Of a DNA stretch of 64,000 bases, positions 12,201-20,400 are shown piece after piece (the first letter of the stretch is position 1; every line of letters begins with the position of its first letter). The DNA is from SB11 sp037968475 (lineage in GTDB: Bacteria > Bacteroidota > Bacteroidia > UBA8524): the NCBI GenBank assembly GCA_037968475.1, contig JBBKVO010000001.1, forward strand, positions 62,001 to 126,000, given 5' to 3'. The notes beneath the pieces were generated by a model. The model was not told the origin of the DNA. It saw only the letters and a program-made list of their open reading frames with translations, and ran no database searches. The translations under genes and the position numbers were made by a program.

Positions 12201-14622
12201 GAAAATTTCCAACTGAAAACGTTTCATCTGTTGGATCAAAATACTGAGCATATTGACCGCCAGGGCTTACATCGCTGAGTAAAGAAGCATAGGCCACTTC
12301 ACACATATTATATTCAGAACAAGGAGCCATACAGTTATCGTACTCAATTTGCCAATCGGCCTCAGTACCCCTTCCTGCTAAAATATAACTGTCCTTGGTT
12401 CCCAATGACTCAGCACATTCTTCACAGCTTACATTACAATCATTAATATCAATCTTGTCTCTTTCTTGTGTTTGAAAAAATTCAAAATCTTTTATACACG
12501 CTGTATTATTCTGTAAATACAAATCCCAATAAGCATCAAACGATTCCTTATTTATACGTAAAATTTTGCTTACCGTATAACTACCTACTTCATTAAATGG
12601 AATTGTAAGTGGGCTTGGCGAAGTAGAAAAAGAATATGGCGTAGTACAAGTCTCATCAAATATTATTTTCCCTAGCCCATCTACAGCACCAATTTTTACA
12701 GATATTGGAGAAGAACTTGGCGTTAATATTTGTCCGCATGGATCTTTAATAACAATTTCTAAATCATAAATACAATCAAAACAAAGTGTTAAACTATTGG
12801 CTGCACAATATTCTGTTAATTGAGGGGCAGTTACACTATAATCAAAATCATAGTTACCCGGAGTAGGCACTAAAACTTCTGTATTAAATACAATAGCATC
12901 AAACTCTTGATTGATATAATTTGTTTGGCTAACACCATTGGCATCTTTTGCAAACAAATCTTCAGTAACAGTATATTCAGCAGATGCTTCGCTGGCAATA
13001 GCATTTAAACTTGAAGGTGCGGCACCTGAAAGTGATGTTGCAACAACCCTTCCTGCATTATCCAAGTAGGATACTGATGTTTGCCCATTAGCGTCAACCA
13101 CTAAGTTTTTCTTATAATGTCTATTATATCCAGCTTCTGAACCAAAAAGCCTATCCAGTTGTTTTTGTAAAGGTTGCCCGTAAAAATATTGAGTTTCGTG
13201 ACCTGAACCAATTTTGTGGTCAACCCCAACGCCACTTTGTTTTCTTATCCTACCTGTATTATCCGGAGTATATTCTACCTGTGTAAAAGGATAGTTTAGT
13301 GCATTTGGAATAAATGCGTTATTTAATGTTTGGTTGGTATTGTTATTTGAATAATACTTTGATGAACCCGCTGTATTACTCATGCCATTAAGATCGGCTG
13401 CACAATCATTCAAATCATGATCAAAATCGTTTCGTGAATAGGGTTTTAGGGTATCATCAAGATTGAAATTTTCATAATATTTAATTACTGCAGCTGAAAG
13501 CGTTGGTGTAGGCAACACCTGCACTGTAGGTCTACCTTGATAGTCATAAATACTTTCGCCGACTATTGCATTTTCAACACCCCCATTCTTAGTTTTTGTT
13601 ACAATTTGTCTACTTTTATTTGCTCCATCAAAATAATTTACAATTTCCTTATATTTTCCTTCTTCGGCATACGTTGCTGAATATTGCCAGCTTTTAAGAA
13701 CTTCGTGAGAACTTTGATTCCAATAGTAATTACTTGCGCTAATATTACTAATATAATCACTTTCAGAAATACTCCAATCAGTAAAAACTAGTTTATCAGT
13801 TGCCGTTAACGATCGTCCTACAGCTCTTACCCTATAAACTATATAACCATGATTAAATATTAAACTAATCTTAAATGATGAAGCAGAAACCCTTACCCTT
13901 GTAGAGTTATTTTTAAAATTATAGTTTAACGTTGATGTAGATATATAAGGAATCCCTGTTGCGCTATTACCATAATCATTAATAAACATCCACTCTAAAT
14001 CATATTCCTCAGCACCTAACATTGGTGTCCAACCAATAGTTAGATGATCCTGTATCAAATTGGCATCAACATCTGAAGGGCTTGAGCCAATACCACCAAC
14101 AATAGCCGCAGTATTTAATAACCCATATCTCTCAACATCTATTCTCGCTCCAATGGTTAAATTTGCATACGGAGTTATCACTGGCGAGCCAGTAAAAACA
14201 TCAGTTATCCCTATTACTTTTATTTCAATCTTATGATAACCTGTAAACTCATAAACATGCTTATCTTTATACTTATTTCCGCTGAATGGATCGTACTGTA
14301 TATCAAGGTTAATAATTGATGTGCCAATTGGCACATTATTTACGTCTAATCCTTTTAATTCTATTGTAAACTTTACATGGTATGGAGCACCAATATATGC
14401 TGCATTATTTTGGTCAATCTCCAAGAATACCGTATTTGTAACTTTTTGATTAACCCATGATGAGCTTGTGTAAGTAGGTGATTTCACATCATCACAAGGG
14501 GCAAGATTAGCAGTTCCTATTGTAATTGCCGTGCCTGTTTTACTATTAACTGTAATATCATGGTAGGCGTTTGCTGAAACAGCAAAGAATAACGCAATGA
14601 TAAATGTTATATATAATTTCAT
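3223..14622 (-). CDS. giant RHS/YD-repeat surface protein with embedded Ycf48-like propeller repeats
   Basis: A 3799-residue exported protein. Residues 1-19 are a signal peptide (cut near ANA-YHD). Around residue 320 lies the DUF6443 region typical of Bacteroidota RHS proteins (ATYAEEGKYKE, IYDYQGRPTVQVLPTP). Residues about 450-1900 are a long Cys-containing linker. Residues about 1925-2800 hold some 16 or more Ycf48/BNR-like repeats (KTEDGGLTWQRV, KTTDGGLNWKHL, RTTDGGITWVL). YD/RHS repeats follow, then the RHS core near 3464-3514 (YYPFGSIMPGRNW, FGFNGKERDDE, RIYDSRLGRWMGLDPL). The last 265 residues are variable, with a Gly/Ala-rich hydrophobic stretch and a charged end; no known toxin fold is recognised. 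RHS cores form a shell that encloses the C-terminal domain. The gene is cotranscribed with eight others; no T9SS sorting domain is visible. Confidence 0.93.
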   Translation of the reverse strand: MKLYITFIIALFFAVSANAYHDITVNSKTGTAITIGTANLAPCDDVKSPTYTSSSWVNQKVTNTVFLEIDQNNAAYIGAPYHVKFTIELKGLDVNNVPIGTSIINLDIQYDPFSGNKYKDKHVYEFTGYHKIEIKVIGITDVFTGSPVITPYANLTIGARIDVERYGLLNTAAIVGGIGSSPSDVDANLIQDHLTIGWTPMLGAEEYDLEWMFINDYGNSATGIPYISTSTLNYNFKNNSTRVRVSASSFKISLIFNHGYIVYRVRAVGRSLTATDKLVFTDWSISESDYISNISASNYYWNQSSHEVLKSWQYSATYAEEGKYKEIVNYFDGANKSRQIVTKTKNGGVENAIVGESIYDYQGRPTVQVLPTPTLSAAVIKYYENFNLDDTLKPYSRNDFDHDLNDCAADLNGMSNTAGSSKYYSNNNTNQTLNNAFIPNALNYPFTQVEYTPDNTGRIRKQSGVGVDHKIGSGHETQYFYGQPLQKQLDRLFGSEAGYNRHYKKNLVVDANGQTSVSYLDNAGRVVATSLSGAAPSSLNAIASEASAEYTVTEDLFAKDANGVSQTNYINQEFDAIVFNTEVLVPTPGNYDFDYSVTAPQLTEYCAANSLTLCFDCIYDLEIVIKDPCGQILTPSSSPISVKIGAVDGLGKIIFDETCTTPYSFSTSPSPLTIPFNEVGSYTVSKILRINKESFDAYWDLYLQNNTACIKDFEFFQTQERDKIDINDCNVSCEECAESLGTKDSYILAGRGTEADWQIEYDNCMAPCSEYNMCEVAYASLLSDVSPGGQYAQYFDPTDETFSVGNFPLSLFNIGNKLPLGGAVANWKNPSILVSGSWQAYYTNSDGTRSKIRLYKDVNNNLVPSSSLSYTDAEGTYTYPELLTDVEDFIKNWQPSWAKSLVKYHPEYCYYEWCIANDDKNNSLLISSNTFDGRLGNTTTYAQANTNGYLSDPLTNSDPYFISGGVGNSQKAEMDNLIANYSNGLSMKEVASYWAKCPGRMYGAIVDIYSACIDFNDASASTEKKDAEWEIYKNLYLSAKQRMQNTKRTDYVLSSSGCRKYNGCIGTENFNPYASAMVNYMGVSYDAFHDALQPCAAETYALYKTKVRRFFYDETVPELDEDETNYNIFMETGQCIIAIEVENMMDNMAKNGLIGSSQHIANHKTSNYNIYKALLGEPLPTTWQQVQCQTFIISPDYLRVALYEPVHGYSACHMIHFYIPNGSSFTWSQIRGFRHLKVINEVSGTYNFEIKVWVDDDSDPLTPNVEKYLTGNTCFPIGGCTFKNKCEINETVAELQVLMSELAKGGDLSSTSLVGLEGSILAYETFVTDNIRRLVSAHDFQSLNWKYDNVNDKFIIEQSVTTTTKTVDIKRYDPLSFTSSYSVSDIKYFLNSRVNPSSPKEFFIDGYYDDDANPTTPDVVVTLAITINGGGVDVGTCGLPTPLACKTIEHKNKDDLEQLLTDIVTPGLAYIEDDLRSYSSFTSRLKSYLGEGNFIIGLDTTPLPFIEDSGKTMRLPIINSSSYDTVCEIILTLDDSSLYDFNDLTALDNLNVLGLEMTNGRAYDFTMSATFTGGSETITGVSSCFPIRQCDPCFNKSFDCDISYIEYRNSIDNYDSIYAAKNPANPYYITPVTMEYFYDHKEEFCNDFEYYIYYIDTYNPSESGLPPLSIVGYTRNVDLPAVPPVDPSYYCEAEINTLNYGIGAHNVRLSALIDAPPEESSNYVPTVSDPIWFMTLKMCDCIDDYIAYLQGFTDSELLANNNDVLTPAEYSEEFPCERNLPKCFPSGPSDPFISATAAWVSPCAAEMQAIADVNALSLYNQYKDSLRSEFRKRYYETCLGAFENFEMTYKDKEYHYTLYYYDQAGSLVRTVPPAGVSLITSSNDFTKINYDRTNKTRTFFTSHTLATTYEFNSLNQLVRQSVPDNEKMNIWEISNANGFPAGFDAISSHFVSRSKGYVSGKVGSDAYIYKTEDGGLTWQRVTDIESSTLNKIFMTTGYTGYAVGEDGMLYKTIDNGVRWKILSGLFGANVKLNDLYFKDNMNGVVVGDGGFIRKTSDGGSTWSTVSSSPTITADITSISFVDTDTDKGYLTINAAGTGGMYKTTDFGSNWSATIDIRSDNLGKIQMVDASKGYISDVLGLLKTTDGGLNWKHLATNLTVGLIDFYFKDENNAIAVSTSGKLYRTTDGGITWVLASASGAYRALYLNNSYTYGLAVGDAGLVSRIKLSDLSVIKGSTGNTSDYVAGGYVFDNNTAFICGGLGMLYKTTNLTDNTPHWALITTPTIGSGTEFFTKILVYDASPTTPKFAVLTDLGEVHAVVGATSTIISSGIDYMVDIVDDGTNLYALDGNGGGTIKSTAISSLSTMSVSSTLTASFLGTITKMCVQGANQFAIGSRGDIFKVVSSVVNDRSKYTVPLKLNHVEAQTGVAYAVGDNGSVFKYSTSTSIWTKLYNGAKQDLLSVDFWDANNGVFVGKYGVTMRTTNGGSSISSPISAGVDLNDVRFVSSTDAYAAAKNGKIYKTTNAGASWSLQSVPLGKTGTELNGIHSISTTNIIACGTNGRMLSYNGTSWAWLGDFVTNEIKSLHVNQGVGYAGGVSGLLLTSVNSGATWKVKPPLVYPVEQYNAVWAVTATQGIIAGTGGKVRYTANGGSTWSLAYTGASTINGIHFTHKDTGYIVGNSGLMAKTSSGGTSWLNLTSSSATTKNLNAVFGQNGHIIAVGDDGTIVTSHNSVLTSCTLATSGTTEHLYDVYMHDYYTAYAVGYNGTIQKTIDGGTLWANKPSSTSYQINTVYFGGRYFGFFGGEFQLARNIKDEADIFSSYFWYDKLGRISVSQNTKQFNKTDRAYSYTRFDALGRITEVGENATTTNISTIFVSNQMDDALLSSWIVSSSSRTEVTRTFYDAVVVSGLPITQTNLRKRVVTATYSDVYDSDPKVYDHATHYSYDVHGMVNTLLQDNPSLASLSQQYKTVEYEYDLVTGITNTVYYQRGEADQYTYYYEYDADNKIIKAFTSRCNGIFKDQDSRYLYYDHGSLARTEIGDLQVQGIDYAYTILGWQKGVNSDMVDPTKDMGRDGDYTLGSNVNLNFARDVFGYSLGYFEGDYYSINNVSAGGNHFLASLSGSDLLAARNDLYNGNISHMVTSITQPGTTTVLPYGYAYQYDQLNRLLHMEGYNNLDFPSNSWKTGGYTGAYETSLTYDANGNILTLNRNGEAGNINMDNLSYQYDWVNNDPAQGLRSNKLYHVNDAITSTYTSDIDDQGSFTPASSVDDINALNNYGYDELGNPIRDEAEGIASIEWTVYGKIKSITRSASSTASNLSFKYDAQGKRIEKRETPYGGGADKVTYYVYDASGNLMATYSRHLRDDANDKYDGEEMFVCNSHIIYGSSRIGVDARQDTLVGSLIDPIPTGYHTRLLGSKQYENSNHLGNVLVTISDIKIPHDYNANSVVDYYTADIISAQDYYPFGSIMPGRNWSNEEYRFGFNGKERDDEIDGAGNSLNFGARIYDSRLGRWMGLDPLYYFDHSKSPYSNSFNNPIIFKDEDGKWPIPVITGLIGGVGNALYGVIKGEDIGSVAKRFVSGAVAGFLIGLAPAAVVSVVNGTAIGSATVASYATIVGPSGTVMTSLVGGVFGSGIENLIDQGIDVLTGAKDEIDPHQISLNMATGMVEGIVGAIGDIAGEMAADAIKKPLKDALVGLTREQERVLKKSITNDLNKELTRTGTKLTKAEKLEAVNKIFQAAKESEVSTQLFRVHIIQKGTERTIAISTIAVGKDAGKEAEAASTSDNSNNQNSQQNESVPEH

Positions 14623-14628
14623 GCTAAA

Positions 14629-15357
14629 TTATTTTTGTAATAGATGATTATAGAAACTGTAACTTGAATAGCCTTTTTGCAAAGCAATATTACCTTTATG
14701 TATATTTAAGTATAAACTTGCAGAGAACTCATTATCAGTGTTTTTATGAAAAACTGGCTTACTAAAAACAATCTCTGTTCTTGGTTTATCAATATTTACA
14801 TTACCGACACCTAATATATCAACCTTATTAGAGTGAAATAGAGTGAGTTTTTTGAGATATTTTGTATTAAGGTCAATAACAACCTCTACAAATGCAATGT
14901 TATCAATAGGTGTTTTAAAATTTAACCGATACGTTCTGTTTGCTTTAGATGAGTCGGTGATAAGTAAATTACTGCAATATTGTTTAAGTAAAGTAATATT
15001 AACTCCAAAATTAACTGACGTATTTTCCTTATCGGCATCAGTTAATGTAATTGTTTTATTAGCACTGTCTACAAAAACCTTTAACTTGTCTTCTTGGATA
15101 GTTAAGATGCCCATAGCCATACTTTTATAGTTGGCATCTTTTTTTTTGTAATACCCTTGCATAACTTTTAAGGGCTGGGATGAACTATGGCTATTATAAA
15201 AATGATACTCAGTATTTATTGAGTAATTATTTTCATTATTAAGTTTCCCTGAAATTAGCTTAAAATCATTATCAAACTGACTAGCAATGTCTGCATTCAC
15301 TTGTGAAAAGCCAATAATAGCTAACAAAATAAACAATACGCTAAATAAAACTCTCAT
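14629..15357 (-). CDS. exported protein of the RHS operon, possibly LolA-like
   Basis: 242 residues with a signal peptide (cut after about residue 18, GFSQV). The mature part has an alternating-strand pattern with YSINTEYHFYN, GILTIQEDKLKVFVD and FVEVVIDLNTKYLKKLTLFH, which recalls the half-barrel of LolA/DUF-type periplasmic carriers, but there is no signature that settles it. It begins 26 nt after the 541-residue gene and ends 6 nt before the start of the RHS giant, so it is translated with them. By position it may help bring the giant protein across or out of the periplasm. I cannot assign a reaction or ligand. Confidence 0.65.
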   Translation of the reverse strand: MRVLFSVLFILLAIIGFSQVNADIASQFDNDFKLISGKLNNENNYSINTEYHFYNSHSSSQPLKVMQGYYKKKDANYKSMAMGILTIQEDKLKVFVDSANKTITLTDADKENTSVNFGVNITLLKQYCSNLLITDSSKANRTYRLNFKTPIDNIAFVEVVIDLNTKYLKKLTLFHSNKVDILGVGNVNIDKPRTEIVFSKPVFHKNTDNEFSASLYLNIHKGNIALQKGYSSYSFYNHLLQK

Positions 15358-15383
15358 CTTAATTAATCTTAAAAATTTTACAA

Positions 15384-17009
15384 CTATTGTTTTGGTGTAC
15401 TGCTTCTATTTTCTTGTATGGTCATCACCCCTCTCTCTGTTTCTTTTTTTACTCTTACCAAAGCCCCTTCTTCATCATATTCATAAAAAGTAGCGTAGTT
15501 GTTTTCATCCAGTTCAGCAACTAGCTTAAGAGAAATAGGGTCGTATACATAAGATTTCATACTTCCATCGGTTGGAAACACTCGTATATCATCAAAATAC
15601 CCATCAACTCCAGGACTTGATAATTTTATCTGAATATCTTTAGCATCACCTGGTACAGTAAATACTTCTTCAATGCGTTGCCATCCGTCAATAATATTTC
15701 CTTTACCCTTAAAAGGCCCCGCAGCAGTGCTAGAACCGGCAAAGGCAAGAGATATTTGCGCTTCGTTATAGGTTGTTTTATTTTTGCTTGGATCTTCTTC
15801 TTTAACCCACGCACTAAGCACGTATGTTTTAGTTTTTTCAGGTGAATATGAAGGTATGCAATCAGTACATTGGTCAAAATATGAACAACCACTATAAATT
15901 TTAACTGTGAAATTAGGCAACCCCAACAGTCCATTACCTTTTGTGCTTATTGAACCAACACTATAGTTACAAGAGGTATCCAAAACATCAGGATTATTAA
16001 TTATTCCAAGGTAGTTTGACCCATACAAACTCGCATATATTCGTCCATCAGAAGCCAAAAGCAAACTCCCCTTATCTGAAGCGGAACCTTTATCAATAAC
16101 CTTTTGAGAAGCAGCAATCAAACTGGGACTACTTTGCAGTAGGTCATATTGATATATAACTGTATTACTAAACTCTGTTGCATAAAGAATATTACCGCTT
16201 GGAGAAAATTCAACACCATAAAAATCAGTATAAGAAGCCAAAGTAAAAGTATTTGATACAACTCCAGTATTAAAATCAAAATCCGACAACTCTAATGTTG
16301 CCACACCATAATTTCCTCCTGATGCTACGGCTAATTTCGTTGCATCTTGTGACAGTTTTAGACAACCATAAATATTAAAAGCACTATGTGTTGCCCCCAC
16401 TGAGGAAACAACTGGGACAGGATTAAAACCACTACTTGACACTAGATAGGCAACATAATTATTATTCCCTTTTTCATGTCCAACAATCCAAACCTCATCA
16501 CTACAGGGTTTATTAACTGTGACCAACCTTTCTTTAACATTTACATTGACCAATATATCTTTAACAGTTACAGCACCCGCCCCACTAGAAAGTGACATAT
16601 CTACTATAGCATAGTATAGACCTTGACTGGGAACATTCCAATCACAGGTATAAAAAACATAATAAAGTGTTGAACTATTTGGCACTTTAACAATAGATGT
16701 TGCTTGCGCAGCAATATGAGAATTGGTAATAGTTAATGCACCATTAGTCATTAAATTATGAGAAGGAGTAAAAAGATTCCCATAGGAAAAATAAAAAATT
16801 AAATTTCCGTTTTCATCAGATATACTTGTTCCTCCCTCAGCCATATTCATCTGTGATGAACCTCCGCCATAACCTGAAGCACTTGCGCCGCTTGTCTGAA
16901 CTTCCATAGCACACCTATTGCCAAACAGCCAGTTTTTTTCTGGATTTTGTGCTTGACAAAAGCTACAGAAACCAATAAAAAAAATACCGATTAAATATCT
17001 ATACAACAT
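15384..17009 (-). CDS. beta-propeller protein fused to an RHS-associated tail
   Basis: 541 residues. A signal peptide (to about 20, FCQAQN) is followed by a propeller-like domain of about 350 residues starting NPEKNWLFGN and GGTSISDENGNLIFYF, the pattern seen in many secreted Bacteroidota propellers. From about residue 380 the sequence changes to CTDCIPSYSPEKTKTYVLSAWVKE, a carbohydrate-binding-like module (IIDGWQRIEEVFTVPG, GYFDDIRVFP), and ends with YVYDPISLKLVAELDENNY and YEYDEEGALVRVKKETERG. From memory of the family, that tail usually sits at the C-terminus of the large SpvB/RHS-like protein, which here is encoded separately two genes upstream and stops just before it. Separation of 4 nt from the 148-residue gene shows cotranscription. 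Confidence 0.8.
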   Translation of the reverse strand: MLYRYLIGIFFIGFCSFCQAQNPEKNWLFGNRCAMEVQTSGASASGYGGGSSQMNMAEGGTSISDENGNLIFYFSYGNLFTPSHNLMTNGALTITNSHIAAQATSIVKVPNSSTLYYVFYTCDWNVPSQGLYYAIVDMSLSSGAGAVTVKDILVNVNVKERLVTVNKPCSDEVWIVGHEKGNNNYVAYLVSSSGFNPVPVVSSVGATHSAFNIYGCLKLSQDATKLAVASGGNYGVATLELSDFDFNTGVVSNTFTLASYTDFYGVEFSPSGNILYATEFSNTVIYQYDLLQSSPSLIAASQKVIDKGSASDKGSLLLASDGRIYASLYGSNYLGIINNPDVLDTSCNYSVGSISTKGNGLLGLPNFTVKIYSGCSYFDQCTDCIPSYSPEKTKTYVLSAWVKEEDPSKNKTTYNEAQISLAFAGSSTAAGPFKGKGNIIDGWQRIEEVFTVPGDAKDIQIKLSSPGVDGYFDDIRVFPTDGSMKSYVYDPISLKLVAELDENNYATFYEYDEEGALVRVKKETERGVMTIQENRSSTPKQ

Positions 17010-17013
17010 AGGA

Positions 17014-17460
17014 CTACAGCTTAATATTTTTTATTTTAAATTTATTTTTATTCTTTGTCACACCTTTACGTTTTACATCAAAAAATACATCTGAAATTTT
17101 ATCCGCCTCAGTTTTTGGTAAATAAATATTTATTTTCTGAAAACTACCTTTTGAGTAACTTAAAAACTGTAATGTATTTGTAATAAGGACTTTATATCCT
17201 CCCAAATGCTTTTCGAGAACCTTGCCTACAATAAAAATTGTATCTCCGGTATTTTTTATAATATCAATATTAATTTCATCAAGAGAATCAATGTTCACTA
17301 TCTTAAAGTAAACTGAAATACATGAATTTAAAGTATCTCCATAACTTGGTAATCTCTCAGCAGAAAGACTATCTAAAGATACACTTTGAGCTTTTAAATT
17401 AATACCTCCAAAAAAAGATATTAATAAAATTAAGTATAGTACTATATATTTCTTTTCCAT
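17014..17460 (-). CDS. small exported protein of the RHS operon
   Basis: 148 residues, signal peptide to about residue 24 (GINLKAQS). The mature chain of about 124 residues is beta-rich (DTIFIVGKVLEKHLGGYKVLI, FQKINIYLP) and ends in a strongly basic tail (KRKGVTKNKNKFKIKNIKL). I do not recognise the family. It lies 8 nt after the 1762-residue shell gene and 4 nt before the propeller-tail gene, exactly at the point where the normal single shell polypeptide appears to be divided. Confidence 0.6.
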   Translation of the reverse strand: MEKKYIVLYLILLISFFGGINLKAQSVSLDSLSAERLPSYGDTLNSCISVYFKIVNIDSLDEINIDIIKNTGDTIFIVGKVLEKHLGGYKVLITNTLQFLSYSKGSFQKINIYLPKTEADKISDVFFDVKRKGVTKNKNKFKIKNIKL

Positions 17461-17468
17461 TTTTTTAA

Positions 17469-20400
17469 TTAAAATGATGACCCGCAGGTATCGTGCACTA
17501 ATTTTTTAAGAATAATAGAATCACCCGCATTAATTTTTATAGATCGTCTGCCAGAGTGAGCTTCAGTTTCACTCACTTTATCGGCGTGAATTTTGAAACT
17601 GAAATGATCTTGAGCACAATTCATAAAATCATAATCTTCAAAGCCATCAAAACCAATTTCGTTGTACTTTGAGTTTGCCGAAACAGATGTAGCCATGCTA
17701 TTATTATAACCAAATGTGGCTGCCGAAAATCTATTTAGAGCATCCCTATTCTCTAGCTCATTTCCGTATGGATTAAATATTGTAGCTTCACTAGCCCAAG
17801 TCCAATTGGCAGTGCTCATTTCCCATTTTTTATTACTTAAATTCCAAAAGGGATTGAAAGACGAGAAAGTACCGTCTTTTCTAATATTAGTGTTGTTATT
17901 AAAATTAGATTGATCTCTGCCAGTTAAATAAGCATAACTTTTTAATGGTCTCCAAGAAGACTTTAGCCCAACAATAAATGGGTTTTCAGATTCAATAATA
18001 TCGTCGCTACCACCCTTATCAAAGCAATTGCAAAATGTTTTCCACTTGTTTGTAAACTCAAGTGCAGATGCTTGTACTACATTTTCAAAAGAATTATTAC
18101 CTATAAAACTTAACGGATTGCTTAACGTAGTTAACGAGCCTATTGCTGTACTTTGTTGGTTTGTCCTACCAGAGTTAAGTATTTTTATATCCCCAGTACC
18201 ATTAATGCTATTTGCTCCACTTTTTGTTCTCACCTCTATAGAAGATGCCGTTACTGCTGTAACCCACACTACACTACTGTTAAACAATAATTGATCTCCC
18301 TCTATAAAATAGGTTGAAGCATTTGAAATACTTGCTAAACCACTAGAAAAAGTAGCATTACTTATTTCAACACCTACATTTTTATACGCGCCCGACATTC
18401 CATCGTAATACCAGTGTGCGGGATACGTAAAGTTATAAATTGGATCATTAAAAATATTTTGTGTTTCAGTTAATAACACCTCACCCGTTTCAGCATCATA
18501 AGCTAGGTTTTTAGTGGAAATTTTAGAACCCAAATCCCTTACTATTGTCTCTTCTAAAACTGATGTACGGTTAATCACTTTAGTTACCCCTGCACTCCAA
18601 ACTTTCACTCTTTCTCTACTTGTATGCGGGAAAACAGTGGGTATTGGCCCTATAGGGAAAATACCAATTAAGGCGGTAACAATATTGGGTTTAATATTGC
18701 TTGCAAGTGTTGATGTTTTCTGTTCGCGCATATCAGCAATAAAATCATACTCAACACCAATTTCTTTTTCCGACATACTTCCATCTGAATTGAGCACAGA
18801 TACAGTATTTGCCAATACCCACGAATCTTTACCGTATGGATTGGCTTTATACCTATACTCCATTGAAGATATTGGGATATCAGAATTTTCAGGATATATA
18901 TATTGTGATTTTGGTTTTCCGTGCATATCGTTAAGCTCAATCACAAATCCTTGACTAATAGTTGCATTTTCTTCAATAGAAGTTAAAAATAGTCTTAAAA
19001 TCGGATCTGTTTTTTTCATTTTATAGTCGGCAATGGTGCGTTTAGTTATAGTTGGGAAATCTCTAGCAGTATAAAACTCGTGCACCACACTTCCGGTTGC
19101 ATGTCGAGTAACATCATCGTATTGAAGATTTTTAACTGTAACCCTTGAATAACCAACACTTGGAGAAGGAAAAAAACTTTCACCAAAAGGTTCTTCCACA
19201 TACATATCATTATCTGGAGCTAATAAGGCTTCTTTTGAATAGAAAATGGGTTGTTTAAAAGGATTTTCATCACCACCCAAAGCAGGCTCGTATGCGGCAA
19301 CTCCTGAGCTAATAGTCTCCCCTGTTATAGGGTCTGTGGTGGTATAGGTGTACTCTTGCCCTTGCGAAGTAGTAATATAATCAGGATCACTAACCATTGA
19401 ACTCCACTCATCACTTATTTCAATTCTTTTTACCCTTACTCCTCCGCCTAGTTTACTTTTATTGGGACTATTTAATCTAAGCCAGCCTTTGGTTATACTT
19501 TTACCAAAATCTTTGTACTGAAATTCTCCGTTAGGTCCTCCAAGAAGTATAGTTGAGAAGTTTTTAATAAAGCTTGAATTGGCCATTGCTTTTAATACCT
19601 CAGGAATAGCATTTCCTGTAGGATCTGATTGATCATACATTTTCCGAGGATTGTGCAGCCTACCAAAGTTCCATATAGCCTTTGATATAGGGTTTACTTC
19701 ATTTCCACCACCATTATCTTTCAAATCAGCTCTAAAAACCTTTACCCAAGCATGGGTATAATTCCCTCCAATATCTTGGGCAAAACCTGAGTTTTCTATT
19801 TGTGCGTAGCCTGATACATAATCATAATCATTACTTGCAGTAATATCAGCCAACACCCTAAAGTATAAGTTATCTATACCATCAAGGTATTTTCTGCGAA
19901 ATGTAGTTAGTGCATCCGGATCAGAAGAAGAAATAGGCTCTTGTAGCTCAAAATAAATGTAATCCTTAACATAGTTTAACGTCGACGGTGCCATTAGTAC
20001 TTTACTCAAACCAGCAGGGTTTAGCCCTGACGCATCACCAAAACCAGTTATGCGCATCATTTGCATAGCCTGCTTATTTTGTACATAAGCATAGTCGTCC
20101 GACTCAAGTGCTATCTTAATTTTCCCTTTACTGGGAAGCTTTATTTCTGTTAGTGCCCACGCAGTAATATAATTATCTACTAACACCCTATTTTGTTCAA
20201 TATAAGGAAATTCTGCATTACTTGTTATCGACGATGTGCTTGATGCTCCGGCAGGGTTATTGGGTTTATAGTATCCCCAACGGTCGTATGATTTCATATC
20301 GTACCCAGGGTTAAAGGCCGAGTAAGTAAATTCATACGGACTTAACCTTGACTTATATGATTTTCCGTAAGTGAAATAGACTTTTTTTAGTGTCAATTTT

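Noticed and set aside
16700..17470. Frameshift or sequencing error joining the 1762-aa and 541-aa proteins
   Set aside because: The 541-aa protein has its own signal peptide and propeller and is separated by a complete 148-aa gene, so the split is real in this sequence.
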